In this document: one piece after another, positions 54,139-62,876 of the stretch | Numbering within the stretch: the first letter of the stretch is position 1 | How the letters are laid out: each line of letters starts with the position of its first letter | DNA from: Roseiarcus sp963832305 | GTDB lineage: Bacteria; Pseudomonadota; Alphaproteobacteria; Rhizobiales; Beijerinckiaceae | Assembly: GCA_963832305.1 (NCBI GenBank) | Contig: CAWHTU010000013.1 | Coordinates: 76,149 to 140,148 of the forward strand | Direction: 5' to 3' | Length of the DNA stretch: 64,000 nucleotides | The notes under the pieces: model-generated | The model's input: only the letters and a program-made list of their open reading frames with translations | Database searches by the model: none | Told to the model about the DNA's origin: nothing | Made by a program: the position numbers and the translations under genes

Positions 54139-54212
54139 CGGATGGAACTCCACGGCCTCGCCCCAACCATAGCGCGCCCGAGCGCGGATTGGGCGAGCGA
54201 AAATGACGCTCC

Positions 54213-54695
54213 TCAGCCGCGAAAGGCGAAGAACCGGAAGCCGACGAAGGTGACCGACATCGCGACCCCGCTGCCGGCGGCGACGAACAACGGCAGGATG
54301 GCCGGCGTGACCGCGATCCCGGCGATCGGCGCGAGAGCGAGGCATGCCAAATAGACAGTGTAATTGACGGCCAGGCCGACCGACGCAACCAGAAAATAGC
54401 GGACGAGGGACCGGATCACGGGCGACTGCGCATGGCGGAAGGTGATCGACCGGTTGAGGGCGAAATTGACCAACGTTGCGACGATAAAGCCCGGCGGCCG
54501 GGCGAGTTCCGGCGACAGTCCGAAATATTTGGCGCACACAAAGGTGATCGTGGCGTCGACGAAATAGCCCATGACGCCGATCGCGGCGAAAGCGGGAACC
54601 TGCTCGGCGATCCGACTGTGAGCGGCGGCGCCCGGCTTGACGGCGTTCATGGGTGGCCCGTTCGAACTGGTTCTCGGACGCGCGCTTTGGTCCAT
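54213..54695 (-). CDS. GtrA family membrane protein
   Basis: A 160-residue, four-helix protein of the GtrA/DPMS family, implicated in flipping polyprenyl-linked sugars for cell-surface glycosylation. Family features are AFAAIGVMGYFVDATITFVC, PPGFIVATLVNFALNRSITF (conserved N-R-x-x-T-F) and RSLVRYFLVASVGLAVNY. I chose the ATG at 54693-54695, which follows GAGGATCC. A later ATG at 54650 and an earlier one overlapping the TauE/SafE gene are alternatives. No glycosyltransferase lies next to it. Confidence 0.88.
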   Translation of the reverse strand: MDQSARPRTSSNGPPMNAVKPGAAAHSRIAEQVPAFAAIGVMGYFVDATITFVCAKYFGLSPELARPPGFIVATLVNFALNRSITFRHAQSPVIRSLVRYFLVASVGLAVNYTVYLACLALAPIAGIAVTPAILPLFVAAGSGVAMSVTFVGFRFFAFRG

Positions 54696-54705
54696 CGGCG
54701 GATCC

Positions 54706-55461
54706 TCAGCCAAGCGCCCGAACGGCGTCATAGGTCAATTTGACCCCGATCAGGAAGGTGAGCGCGAGAATGACGGCGTAGAATCGCTCGGCGGGCGCCC
54801 GGCGAACCAGCCATACGCCGGCGAAGGTGGAGACCACGGCGACCGGCATGAGGCCGGCGGAGACCGTGAGGTCCTCGCGGCTGAACTGGCCGAGCAGAAA
54901 ATAGGGCGGGATCTTGATGAGGTTAACGGCGGCGAAGAACATCGTCGCTGTGCCCGCAAACACCTGCGGCTTGAGGTATTGGGGCATCACATAGACCTGG
55001 AACGGCGGCCCGCCGGAATGGCTGATGAAGTTGGTGAAGCCCGAGAGGGCCCCCCAGAGGATCCCGCTCGGAACGTCCGGCGTCTTAATTGCCGCGCTAT
55101 CGAGCCGCCTGCGGACCACCATGTAGACGACGAAAATGATGGATATCGCGCCAAGCGCGAGTCGCACCGCATCCTCGCTGACGCGCGCCGAAAGCAGCCA
55201 GCCGAGCACGACCCCGACAATCGAGGAGGGGATGAGGATGACGAGATTGCGCGACGAAAAGTCGCGCCGGAATGCCCACACGCTCACCCAGTCCTGGACG
55301 ATGAGTATGGGCAAGAGTATCGCCGCCGCCCTGACCGGCGAGACGACGAGCGAAAGAATCGGCATCGCCAGTATGCCGAGGCCTGAAAATCCGCCCTTGG
55401 CTAGGCCGAGCAGGATCACCGCCGGGATCGCGACGAGAGAGAACTGCGCTTGCGCCGACAT
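54706..55461 (-). CDS. TauE/SafE (TSUP) family permease
   Basis: A 251-residue, eight-helix permease for sulphonates, sulphite or related anions. The paired repeats are visible: ILLGLAKGGFSGLGILAMPI in the first half and LWGALSGFTNFISHSGGPPF in the second. It ends TFLIGVKLTYDAV. The substrate is unknown. It is followed closely by the GtrA gene on the same strand and is divergent from the propionyl-CoA synthetase gene. Confidence 0.92.
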   Translation of the reverse strand: MSAQAQFSLVAIPAVILLGLAKGGFSGLGILAMPILSLVVSPVRAAAILLPILIVQDWVSVWAFRRDFSSRNLVILIPSSIVGVVLGWLLSARVSEDAVRLALGAISIIFVVYMVVRRRLDSAAIKTPDVPSGILWGALSGFTNFISHSGGPPFQVYVMPQYLKPQVFAGTATMFFAAVNLIKIPPYFLLGQFSREDLTVSAGLMPVAVVSTFAGVWLVRRAPAERFYAVILALTFLIGVKLTYDAVRALG

Positions 55462-55590
55462 TCATCCCCATCTTCGAACACCGGCCCAAGGGCGGGCCAA
55501 AGTCGCGGCGCCTCGCCGCGTTGCCTTTCGACGCGGGCGGCGTGACAATCCTTGAGCCCGCCCCGACTTCGGCGCGAAGGGAGTGAAACG

Positions 55591-57492
55591 ATGACCAGCG
55601 GCTATCGGGAAACCTATGATCGCTGGCGCGCCGATCCGCAAGCCTTCTGGGCCGAGGCCGCGCGGGAGATCGCGTGGATAAGGCCGCCGGAGCGAATTTT
55701 TGACCCCCAAAGCGGCGTCTACGGCCTCTGGTTCCCCGACGCACGGTGCAACGCCTGCTTCAATGCGCTCGACCGGCACGTGGAGGCCGGGCGCGGCGAT
55801 CAGGCCGCGCTTTATTACGACAGTCCGGTCGCCGCGACCAAGCGCGCGATCACCTACCGCGAACTGCTCGACGAGACGGCGACGCTCGGCGCCGTGCTCG
55901 AGGACCTTGGCGTCGCGGCGGGCGATCGGGTCCTGATCTACATGCCGATGATTCCGGAGGCGATCGTCGCCATGCTTGCATGCGCGCGCATCGGAGCCGT
56001 CCACTCGGTGGTGTTCGGCGGGTTCGCCGCCAAGGAGCTGGCGACGCGGATCGACGACGCCGAGCCGAAGGCGGTGCTCACCGCGAGCTGCGGCATCGAG
56101 CCCGGCCGGATCGTCGAATATAAGCCGCTGCTCGATCTCGCCATTGGCCTGGCCGGTCACAAGCCGGCGACATGCGTGGTCTACCAACGGCCGCAGATCG
56201 AGGCGGCGATGAACGAGCCCCGCGACCGCGACTGGGCGACGCTCGCAGCGGGGGCGAAGGCTCGGGGAAAGCGCGCTCGCTGCGCCGATCTCGCCGCCAC
56301 CGATCCGCTCTACATTCTCTACACTTCCGGCACCACCGGCGCGCCAAAGGGAGTCGTGCGCGACATCGGCGGCTATCTCGTGGCGCTGAAGTGGTCGATG
56401 TCGGCGATCTATGACGTCAAGCCCGGCGAGACTTTTTGGGCCGGCTCCGACATCGGCTGGGTGGTCGGCCATTCCTACATCGTCTATGGGCCGCTGCTGC
56501 ACGGCTGCGCCAGCGTCCTCTACGAGGGCAAGCCGATCGGCACCCCGGACGCCGGCGCCTATTGGCGGGTGATCGAGGAGTATCGCGTCGCGGCGTTCTT
56601 CACCGCGCCGACGGGCCTGCGCGCGGTGCGCAAGGAGGACCCGGACGCGAAGCTGGTCGAGAAATACGACATCACATCGATGCGGACGCTGTTCCTGGCC
56701 GGCGAGCGGGCGGACCCGGACACGGTCGCCTGGGCGCAGAAGATATTGGGCGTTCCCGTTGTCGACCACTGGTGGCAGACCGAGACCGGCTGGCCGATCG
56801 CCGCCAATCCGGTCGGCCTGGGAATTCTGCCGATCAAGCTCGGCTCGCCGACCATGCCGATGCCGGGCTACGAAGTCCATGTGGTTGACGAAGCGGCGAA
56901 GCCCATGCCCACCGGAATGATGGGGTCGATCGTCATCAAGCTGCCGCTGCCGCCTGGCTGCCTCCCAACCCTCTACCGCCAGGACGAGCGGATGCGGGAA
57001 AGCTACCTCAAGGACTTTCCCGGATACTACAAGACCGCCGACGCCGGCTTTATCGACGAGGACGGGTACCTCACCATCCTCGGCCGGACCGACGACATCA
57101 TCAACGTCGCTGGCCATCGCCTGTCGACCGGAGGCATGGAGGAAGTTGTCGCTTCGCACCCCGACGTCGCCGAATGCGCGGTGCTCGGAGTCAAGGACGA
57201 GATCAAGGGCGAGAGCCCTTGCGGGTTCCTGGTGCTGAAGGCGGGGGTCAACCGCCCGCCAGCCGAGATCGAGAAGGAGGTGGTGAGACTGGTCCGCGAT
57301 AGAATCGGCCCGGTGGCGGCGTTCAAGATGGCGATCGTCGTGCCGCGCCTGCCGAAGACCCGCTCGGGCAAGATCCTGCGCGGAACGATGAAGAAGATCG
57401 CCGATGAGGATCCGTGGACGACGCCGGCCACGATCGAGGACCCGAAGGCGCTGGACGAGATCGCCGAAGCGCTCGAGGCGCGGGCGCGGTAG
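55591..57492 (+). CDS. prpE: Propionyl-CoA synthetase
   Basis: Activates propionate (and some acetate) with ATP and CoA. It has 633 residues from the ATG at 55591 after AAGGGAGTG. YRETYDRWRADPQAFWAEAA is the PrpE-type ACAS_N start. AMP-binding motifs are LYILYTSGTTGAPKGVVRDI, FWAGSDIGWVVGHSYIVYGP and DHWWQTETGWPIAANPVG. The C-terminal catalytic lysine is in RLPKTRSGKILRGTMKK. The phrase VVRDIGGY after the P-loop distinguishes PrpE from Acs. Confidence 0.95.
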   Translation: MTSGYRETYDRWRADPQAFWAEAAREIAWIRPPERIFDPQSGVYGLWFPDARCNACFNALDRHVEAGRGDQAALYYDSPVAATKRAITYRELLDETATLGAVLEDLGVAAGDRVLIYMPMIPEAIVAMLACARIGAVHSVVFGGFAAKELATRIDDAEPKAVLTASCGIEPGRIVEYKPLLDLAIGLAGHKPATCVVYQRPQIEAAMNEPRDRDWATLAAGAKARGKRARCADLAATDPLYILYTSGTTGAPKGVVRDIGGYLVALKWSMSAIYDVKPGETFWAGSDIGWVVGHSYIVYGPLLHGCASVLYEGKPIGTPDAGAYWRVIEEYRVAAFFTAPTGLRAVRKEDPDAKLVEKYDITSMRTLFLAGERADPDTVAWAQKILGVPVVDHWWQTETGWPIAANPVGLGILPIKLGSPTMPMPGYEVHVVDEAAKPMPTGMMGSIVIKLPLPPGCLPTLYRQDERMRESYLKDFPGYYKTADAGFIDEDGYLTILGRTDDIINVAGHRLSTGGMEEVVASHPDVAECAVLGVKDEIKGESPCGFLVLKAGVNRPPAEIEKEVVRLVRDRIGPVAAFKMAIVVPRLPKTRSGKILRGTMKKIADEDPWTTPATIEDPKALDEIAEALEARAR

Positions 57493-57638
57493 ACCGAGAG
57501 CCCGGGGCAAGGCCTGCCACCTGGCTCCGGATTCGGGCGATTCCAATGCGTTGTCGCGCCTTTTCGTTCCCGGTCCGGCTTGCCGGCTCGAGCGCGCCCG
57601 ACTTATCTACATCATATTTATGTGCTACAGGTTTCGCG

Positions 57639-57863
57639 CTACGCCGGCGGCCATTCGGCGATGAACATCACGTTCCGCGAGCGTTCGGCGAGATCGATTT
57701 CTCCATAGGCGAAAGCGACGATCTCAAATAGCGCGACCGCGTCCCTGAACAAGGCCGAGCAGGCGGCGACCGAGGTTCGCGCTTGCAATTCCGTGTAAAA
57801 ATGTAGCGGGTCGGGGCTTGTGGGATGATGCTCCACGCGGCCACTCGAGCGCGGCGTTCGCAA
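57639..57863 (-). CDS. Possible small protein, unrecognised
   Basis: A 74-codon frame whose central part, LHFYTELQARTSVAACSALF then RDAVALFEIVAFAYGEIDLA, has a protein-like mix of residues and helix pattern, unlike neighbouring random frames. No ribosome site or named domain is evident. It sits in a 450-base gap between prpE and the protease gene that otherwise holds nothing I can recognise. Confidence 0.3.
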   Translation of the reverse strand: MRTPRSSGRVEHHPTSPDPLHFYTELQARTSVAACSALFRDAVALFEIVAFAYGEIDLAERSRNVMFIAEWPPA

Positions 57864-57939
57864 GCGGATTCAATGCAGGCTCTTACACTCGCCGCTCGAT
57901 GTAAATAGGCCGATTTGCGACGACCCGCGGTGACGCGCC

Positions 57940-58701
57940 CTATCGAGCGCTTTCCAGCTTGCGCCTGGTCTCCTCGATCCAGCCCTTGACCGGCGCGAGC
58001 AGCGGGCCCTGGGTCAGGCCGCCGCAGCCGCGGCCGTGCGTCGCCTGGGCCCAGGCGACAATCGCGATTGCGGTCGATCCGTCGGCTGACCAGATCGGCG
58101 CGCCGGAATCGCCGCTGCAGGCGCCAGCCTCCCGTCCGCCGGGATCGGCGGCCCAGATAAGCACGGTCGAGGCAGGCTCGCGGACGGCGAGCGTCACGCT
58201 GCGCAAGGTCCCGCCGGACGACCAGTCGCCTTCGTGCGACGCGCCGTAGCCCGAGACGATCGCCGGCGCGCCGATCGGTGGCGGACCGCCGTCGTCGACC
58301 GAAGCCGCGGCAAAGCGCGGGTCGAGCGGCCGCGCGGTGCGGATCAACGCGAGGTCGATCGATTCGACGCGGGCCTGAATGGCGTCGGCGCGGAAGCGGG
58401 GATGGGCGACCGCCGCGTCGACCGGAATGATGACAGCCGCCCCCGCGGCGTCGCGATAATGGATCGCCATGTCGCGCAGCGGTCTGAGACAATGGGCTGC
58501 GGTGAGCAGAACGCGCGGGCTCAGCACCAGCGCCGAACAGAAGCCGGCGCTGCCGCCGCCGCGGATCAGGACCATCGCCACCCGGTCGGCGAAACGGCCG
58601 TCGGGCGCGGCGCCGACCAGCGCGCGCGCCGGGGCAAGCGGCGCGGCGAGCGCCGCGACGAACGCCAGCGATCGGATGAAGGAACTGAGAGGCGACGCCA
58701 T
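57940..58701 (-). CDS. Secreted trypsin-like serine protease
   Basis: A 253-residue S1-family protease. The signal peptide is SFIRSLAFVAALAAPLAPAR with cleavage after ARA. The catalytic triad is His70 (LLTAAHC), Asp116 (SIDLALI) and Ser199 (ACSGDSGAPIW). FCSALVLSPRVLLTAAHCLR is the classic N-terminal barrel. The usual IVGG-like activation site is ALVGAAPDGRF. Periplasmic or extracellular. It is divergent from the PepSY gene. Confidence 0.92.
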   Translation of the reverse strand: MASPLSSFIRSLAFVAALAAPLAPARALVGAAPDGRFADRVAMVLIRGGGSAGFCSALVLSPRVLLTAAHCLRPLRDMAIHYRDAAGAAVIIPVDAAVAHPRFRADAIQARVESIDLALIRTARPLDPRFAAASVDDGGPPPIGAPAIVSGYGASHEGDWSSGGTLRSVTLAVREPASTVLIWAADPGGREAGACSGDSGAPIWSADGSTAIAIVAWAQATHGRGCGGLTQGPLLAPVKGWIEETRRKLESAR

Positions 58702-58833
58702 CGGGCGGCTTCATGCGCCGTAAAGCGCGCGGCTGCAATCGCTTCGACCCGATCATCGCCGCCTTTTCGCCACGTTCGCGCCACGCCGCCCGTGCGGCAG
58801 CGCCTCGACCATTCACTCTGCATTCAGCCAGCA

Positions 58834-59274
58834 ATGCGAACATGGCCGCGCAGCATTTCGATAGCAGAGGCTTTCATCGTCATGGCCGCGCTCGCCATGG
58901 TTTGCCGCGTCGCGGCCTGGTGCGCCGTTTCGGCGTGCGCCACGGCCAACGCGGCCGAGACGGAGCCGGTGCGCGCTGCCGCGACGAAGCCTGTCTGCCT
59001 AAACGCCGCCGAGACCCGCGAGGAGGTCAAGTCCCGCCATCTGATCGAGCCGTTCGCGGCCCTCAAATTCGCCGCTGCGCAACGCAAGGCCGAGGCGCTG
59101 TCGGCGCAACTCTGTCATACCGGAGACGTCTTCATCTACGAGATCACCCTCTTGCATCGCGACGGGCGCCTCGTGCATGTCGAGATGGAGGCGACGACGG
59201 GCAAGGTGGTCGTCCGCCCCGCGCATGAAACGCGCGAGTCGCACGAGACGCATGATCCGCCGGTCAAGAACTGA
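58834..59274 (+). CDS. PepSY domain exported protein
   Basis: A 146-residue protein with an N-terminal hydrophobic signal (IAEAFIVMAALAMVCRVAAW). One PepSY-like domain follows (AALKFAAAQRKAEALSAQLC and FIYEITLLHRDGRLVHVEME then ATTGKVV). The start may be the ATG at 58834 or at 58882, both in frame. PepSY proteins often sit beside a two-component pair as a periplasmic modulator. Here a response regulator follows 33 bases later. Confidence 0.85.
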   Translation: MRTWPRSISIAEAFIVMAALAMVCRVAAWCAVSACATANAAETEPVRAAATKPVCLNAAETREEVKSRHLIEPFAALKFAAAQRKAEALSAQLCHTGDVFIYEITLLHRDGRLVHVEMEATTGKVVVRPAHETRESHETHDPPVKN

Positions 59275-59307
59275 TCGCGGACAACGGACGGGGAGAAAAG
59301 GGAGCGC

Positions 59308-59985
59308 ATGCGGCTATTGGTTGTCGAAGACGATCGCGATCTCAACCGCCAGGTTTCGGCGGCGCTCGAGGCCGCGGGCTATGCGGTGGACCGCGCTTTC
59401 GACGGCGAGGAAGGCTGGTTTCGAGGCGACACCGAGCCCTATGACGCGGTCGTGCTCGACATCGGCCTGCCCAAGCGCGACGGCGTCGCGGTCCTCGAGG
59501 CATGGCGCAAGGCCGGGCGCACGATGCCGGTCCTGATCCTCACCGCGCGGGATCGGTGGAGCGACAAGGTCCAGGGCATCGACGCGGGCGCCGACGACTA
59601 TGTCGCCAAACCCTTCCACATGGAGGAGGTGCTGGCGCGCTTGAGGGCGCTGATGCGGCGCGCCGCCGGCCACGCGTCGAGCGACCTCACGGTCGGACCG
59701 GTCAGGCTCGACGCCCGCGCCGGGCGGGTCACGGTCAACGGCCAGCCGGTCAAGCTCACCAGCCACGAGTATCGCCTGCTCTCCTATCTCATGCACCATA
59801 CCGGGCGCATCATCTCGCGCAGCGAGATCGTCGAACACCTCTACGAGCAGGATTTCGACCGCGACTCGAACACGATCGAAGTGTTCATCGGGCGATTGCG
59901 CAAGAAGCTCGGCGTCGACATCATCAAGACCGCGCGGGGTCTTGGTTACGCGGTCGGCGTGGAGGAAGAGCCCGCGGGGCGATAA
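59308..59985 (+). CDS. OmpR-family two-component response regulator
   Basis: A 225-residue DNA-binding regulator. The receiver domain has D8/D9 (VVEDDRD), the phosphorylated Asp51 (VVLDIGLPKRDG), Thr79 and Lys101 (DDYVAKPFHMEEVL). The C-terminal winged helix has KLTSHEYRLLSYLMHHTGRI, SNTIEVFIGRLRKKLG and KTARGLGYAV. Upstream is a PepSY gene. The histidine kinase that normally follows such genes is missing: only 48 bases separate it from the convergent ispA. GGGGAGAAAAGG precedes the ATG. Confidence 0.94.
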   Translation: MRLLVVEDDRDLNRQVSAALEAAGYAVDRAFDGEEGWFRGDTEPYDAVVLDIGLPKRDGVAVLEAWRKAGRTMPVLILTARDRWSDKVQGIDAGADDYVAKPFHMEEVLARLRALMRRAAGHASSDLTVGPVRLDARAGRVTVNGQPVKLTSHEYRLLSYLMHHTGRIISRSEIVEHLYEQDFDRDSNTIEVFIGRLRKKLGVDIIKTARGLGYAVGVEEEPAGR

Positions 59986-60033
59986 GGCCGTCCCCATGGC
60001 CTGCTGGGGGAAGGAGCGCGCGGCGATCAGCGC

Positions 60034-60954
60034 TCAACTTCTCCGCGTCGCGACGAAGCGGGCGGTCGCGCGCAAGATGTCGCCGGCCGCGCCGAGGCCC
60101 GCCGCGTCGACCGCCGACGTCGCCTCGTCGACAAGGCGACCGAGCTCGAGCCGCGCGCCGTCAAGCCCGAGCGCCGCGACCAGCGTGGCCTTGTTGCGCC
60201 CGGCGTCCTTCTGCGCGCGCTTGCCGAGGGTGGCGGCGTCGCCCTCAGCGTCGAGAATGTCGTCGGCGACCTGAAACGCCGCGCCGATCGCTCGTCCATA
60301 AGTCGCGAGCGCCGCGCTCGCCCCCGCGCCCGCCCCGGCAAGCCTCGATCCCGCCTCGACGCTGAACCTCAAAAGGGCGCCGGTCTTCATCGCCTGCAGG
60401 CGGGCGATCGCCTCGACCGAAAGCGGCGCCGTCGCTCCTTCGGCGTCGAGGTCGAGCATCTGACCGCCGACCATGCCCGCGAGTCCGGAGGCGCGCGCAA
60501 GGCCGGCGCAAAGGACGGCGCGCACCCCGGCGTTTCGGTCGGTCGCCGAATCGGCCAGGATCTCGAACGCCAGCGCCTGCAGTGCGTCGCCGGCGAGAAT
60601 CGCCGTCGCTTCGCCGAAGGCGCGATGAGTGGTCGGCCGCCCGCGCCTCAGGTCGTCGTCGTCCATCGCCGGCAGGTCGTCGTGAATCAGCGAATAGGCA
60701 TGAATGCATTCGATCGCCGCGCCCGCGCGGCGTGGACCCGCGTCCTCGCGTCCGAGCGCGCGCGCCGTCTCCACGGTGAGGAACGGCCTGAGGCGTTTTC
60801 CCCCGCCGAGCGTCGCATAGCGCATCGCCTGGATGAGGCGCTCAGGCCGCGCCGGCTCGCCGGGCCTCGGATCCGCAGTCAGCAAAGTCTCGAGCTCGCG
60901 CTCGATCGCGGCCCCGGATTCGGCGAGCCTGGCCGCAAACGCGCTGTCATCCAT
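60034..60954 (-). CDS. ispA: Farnesyl/geranyl diphosphate synthase (polyprenyl synthetase)
   Basis: Condenses IPP with DMAPP/GPP to make farnesyl diphosphate for quinone, undecaprenyl and hopanoid synthesis. It has 306 residues. The first Asp-rich motif is LIHDDLPAMDDDDLRRGRP (D92, D93, D98). The second is FQVADDILDAEGD. GGGKRLRPFL near residue 50 binds IPP. AMKTGALLRFSVEAG is also typical. It ends 14 bases before hslO's stop side on the same strand. Related GGPP synthases cannot be fully excluded. Confidence 0.93.
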   Translation of the reverse strand: MDDSAFAARLAESGAAIERELETLLTADPRPGEPARPERLIQAMRYATLGGGKRLRPFLTVETARALGREDAGPRRAGAAIECIHAYSLIHDDLPAMDDDDLRRGRPTTHRAFGEATAILAGDALQALAFEILADSATDRNAGVRAVLCAGLARASGLAGMVGGQMLDLDAEGATAPLSVEAIARLQAMKTGALLRFSVEAGSRLAGAGAGASAALATYGRAIGAAFQVADDILDAEGDAATLGKRAQKDAGRNKATLVAALGLDGARLELGRLVDEATSAVDAAGLGAAGDILRATARFVATRRS

Positions 60955-60968
60955 CTACGCGCTCCGGC

Positions 60969-61928
60969 CTAGGCCCGGTAATCGGCCGGATCAAAGACCC
61001 GCTTGGTCGAGCAGAATTCGCAGGTGACGCCGATCATCCCGTCGTCGCCAACCATCTCGCTGACCTCTTCCGGCGGGAAGCTGCGCAGCATCGCGTCGAC
61101 CCCCTCGGCCGAACAGCGGCAGACGGCGGCGAGCGGCGTCGGCCCGTAGACGCGCACGCCTCGCTCGTTGAAAAGGCGAAACAAGAGCCGCTCGCCCGAC
61201 AGCGTCGGATCGATCAGCTCGTGCGCTTCGGTCGTCGCCGCTCGGGCCTTGGCCTCGGTCCAGGCGTCGTCTTCGGCAATAGCGTGCGGCTCGACGCCCT
61301 CGGGTGCGTCGCCGGGGTCGAAATCCGCGGTGAGCCTCCGTCCGCCCGCCTCCGGCAGGTATTGGACGACGAGCCCGCCGGCGCGCCAGGCGGCGCCGCT
61401 GGTCGTGACGATCTCGCCGACCGCGAGGCGCGCCAGGGTCGGGATCTGCTCCGAGCGCTCGAAATAGTGATGCGCCGCGGCCTCCAATCCCTGGCCCTCG
61501 AGCGCAATCACGCCCTGGTAGCGGGTCATCTCGCCGCCCGGATCGATGGTGAAGGCCAAATGGCCATGGCCGAGCAGGTCGGAGCCCGCCGAAGCGCGCT
61601 CGAGGCGCGTCCGGTCGAACCGCGCGAGCGCGCGCAAATGCGACGGCGCGTCGAAATCGACGAGGAGCATGGTGACCGGCCCCTCGCTCTTGGTCTGGAG
61701 CTGGAACCGGCCCTTCATCTTCAGGGTCGATCCGAGCAGGGCGGCGAGCGCCACCGCTTCCGCCACCAGCTTCGACACGGCTTCCGGATAGTCGTGGCGC
61801 TTGAGGAGCTGATCGATCGCTGGCCCGAGCCGCACCAGCCGGCCCCGGATGCTCAACGATTCGACCGCGAACGGCAGCACGATGTCGTCAACGACTTCGG
61901 CCGAGGCGGCGCGCTCGAGAACCGTCAC
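60969..61928 (-). CDS. hslO: Redox-regulated molecular chaperone Hsp33
   Basis: Holdase activated by oxidation and heat (319 residues). Start GTG at 61926-61928, overlapping the argF stop by four bases. Upstream in-frame sequence reads as argF in another frame. Visible features are LGSTLKMKGRFQLQTKSEGP and HHYFERSEQIPTLARLAVGE. The C-terminal redox switch has Cys in VCRCSAEGV and TCEFCSTKRV, the CXC...CXXC zinc motif. It is the last gene of argD-argF-hslO. Confidence 0.95.
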   Translation of the reverse strand: MTVLERAASAEVVDDIVLPFAVESLSIRGRLVRLGPAIDQLLKRHDYPEAVSKLVAEAVALAALLGSTLKMKGRFQLQTKSEGPVTMLLVDFDAPSHLRALARFDRTRLERASAGSDLLGHGHLAFTIDPGGEMTRYQGVIALEGQGLEAAAHHYFERSEQIPTLARLAVGEIVTTSGAAWRAGGLVVQYLPEAGGRRLTADFDPGDAPEGVEPHAIAEDDAWTEAKARAATTEAHELIDPTLSGERLLFRLFNERGVRVYGPTPLAAVCRCSAEGVDAMLRSFPPEEVSEMVGDDGMIGVTCEFCSTKRVFDPADYRA

Positions 61929-62866
61929 GGCTCGACTCCAAGACACCAGGCGAGCACGCCTTTCTGCGCGTGCAAGCGGTTTTCCGCTTCGTCGAACACC
62001 ACCGATTGCGGACCGTCGATCACATCGTCGGTCACCTCTTCCCCACGATGGGCAGGCAGGCAATGCATGAAGATGGCGTCTGTCGCAGCGTGGCGCATCA
62101 ACTCCCGATTGACCTGGTAGGGCGCGAGCAGATTGTGGCGCCTGCCCTCGTCCTCGTCGCCCATCGACACCCAGCAATCGGAAATGACCGCCGCCGCGCC
62201 TCGAGCAGCGGCCGCCGGGTCGTCGCCGATCCCGATGTTCGCTCCCGCCGCCCGCGCGGCGTCGAGGCGATGCTTCGGCGGTTGCAATTCGCGCGGGCAG
62301 GCGATTTCGAGCCGAAAGCCGAACCGCGCCGAGGCGTCGATCCATGATGACAGCACGTTGTTGTAGTCGCCCGACCACGCGATCTTGCGACCGCGGATCG
62401 GACCGCGCTTCTCCTCGAACGTCATCAGGTCGGCCAGCACCTGGCAGGGATGGGACTGCTTGGTAAGGCCGTTGATGACCGGAACGGTCGCATTTTCCGC
62501 CATTTCCCGCATGTCGTCCTGGCTCAGGATTCGAATGACGATGGCGTCGACGTAGCGCGAGAGCACGCGCGCGGTGTCGGCGATCGACTCGCCGCGCCCG
62601 AGCTGCATCTCGGCTCCGGTCAGCATGATGGATTCGCCGCCGAGCTCGCGCATCCCGACGTCGAACGAGACTCGGGTGCGAGTCGACGGCCGATCGAAGA
62701 TCATCGCCAGCGTCTTGCCGGCGAGCGGACGCCACGACGGCTCCGCCGCCCTGACCCGCGCGGCCTTCATCGACGCGGACCGGTCGAGGATGCCGCGAAG
62801 CTCCCCGCTCGAAAGCTCGAGCAGATCGAGGAAATGCCGCGGACGGCTATGAACGGGCGCGTTCAT
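61925..62866 (-). CDS. argF: Ornithine carbamoyltransferase
   Basis: Makes citrulline from ornithine and carbamoyl phosphate (313 residues). The carbamoyl-phosphate loop is FDRPSTRTRVSFDVGMREL (S61-R64). LGRGESIADTARVLSRYVDA and VINGLTKQSHPCQVLADLMT follow. The ornithine-binding part has DCWVSMGDEDEG and FMHCLPAHRGEEVTDDV. It lies ten bases after argD on the same strand and overlaps hslO, matching the usual rhizobial argD-argF-hslO order. Confidence 0.96.
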   Translation of the reverse strand: MNAPVHSRPRHFLDLLELSSGELRGILDRSASMKAARVRAAEPSWRPLAGKTLAMIFDRPSTRTRVSFDVGMRELGGESIMLTGAEMQLGRGESIADTARVLSRYVDAIVIRILSQDDMREMAENATVPVINGLTKQSHPCQVLADLMTFEEKRGPIRGRKIAWSGDYNNVLSSWIDASARFGFRLEIACPRELQPPKHRLDAARAAGANIGIGDDPAAAARGAAAVISDCWVSMGDEDEGRRHNLLAPYQVNRELMRHAATDAIFMHCLPAHRGEEVTDDVIDGPQSVVFDEAENRLHAQKGVLAWCLGVEP

Positions 62867-62876
62867 CGCTAAAGCT

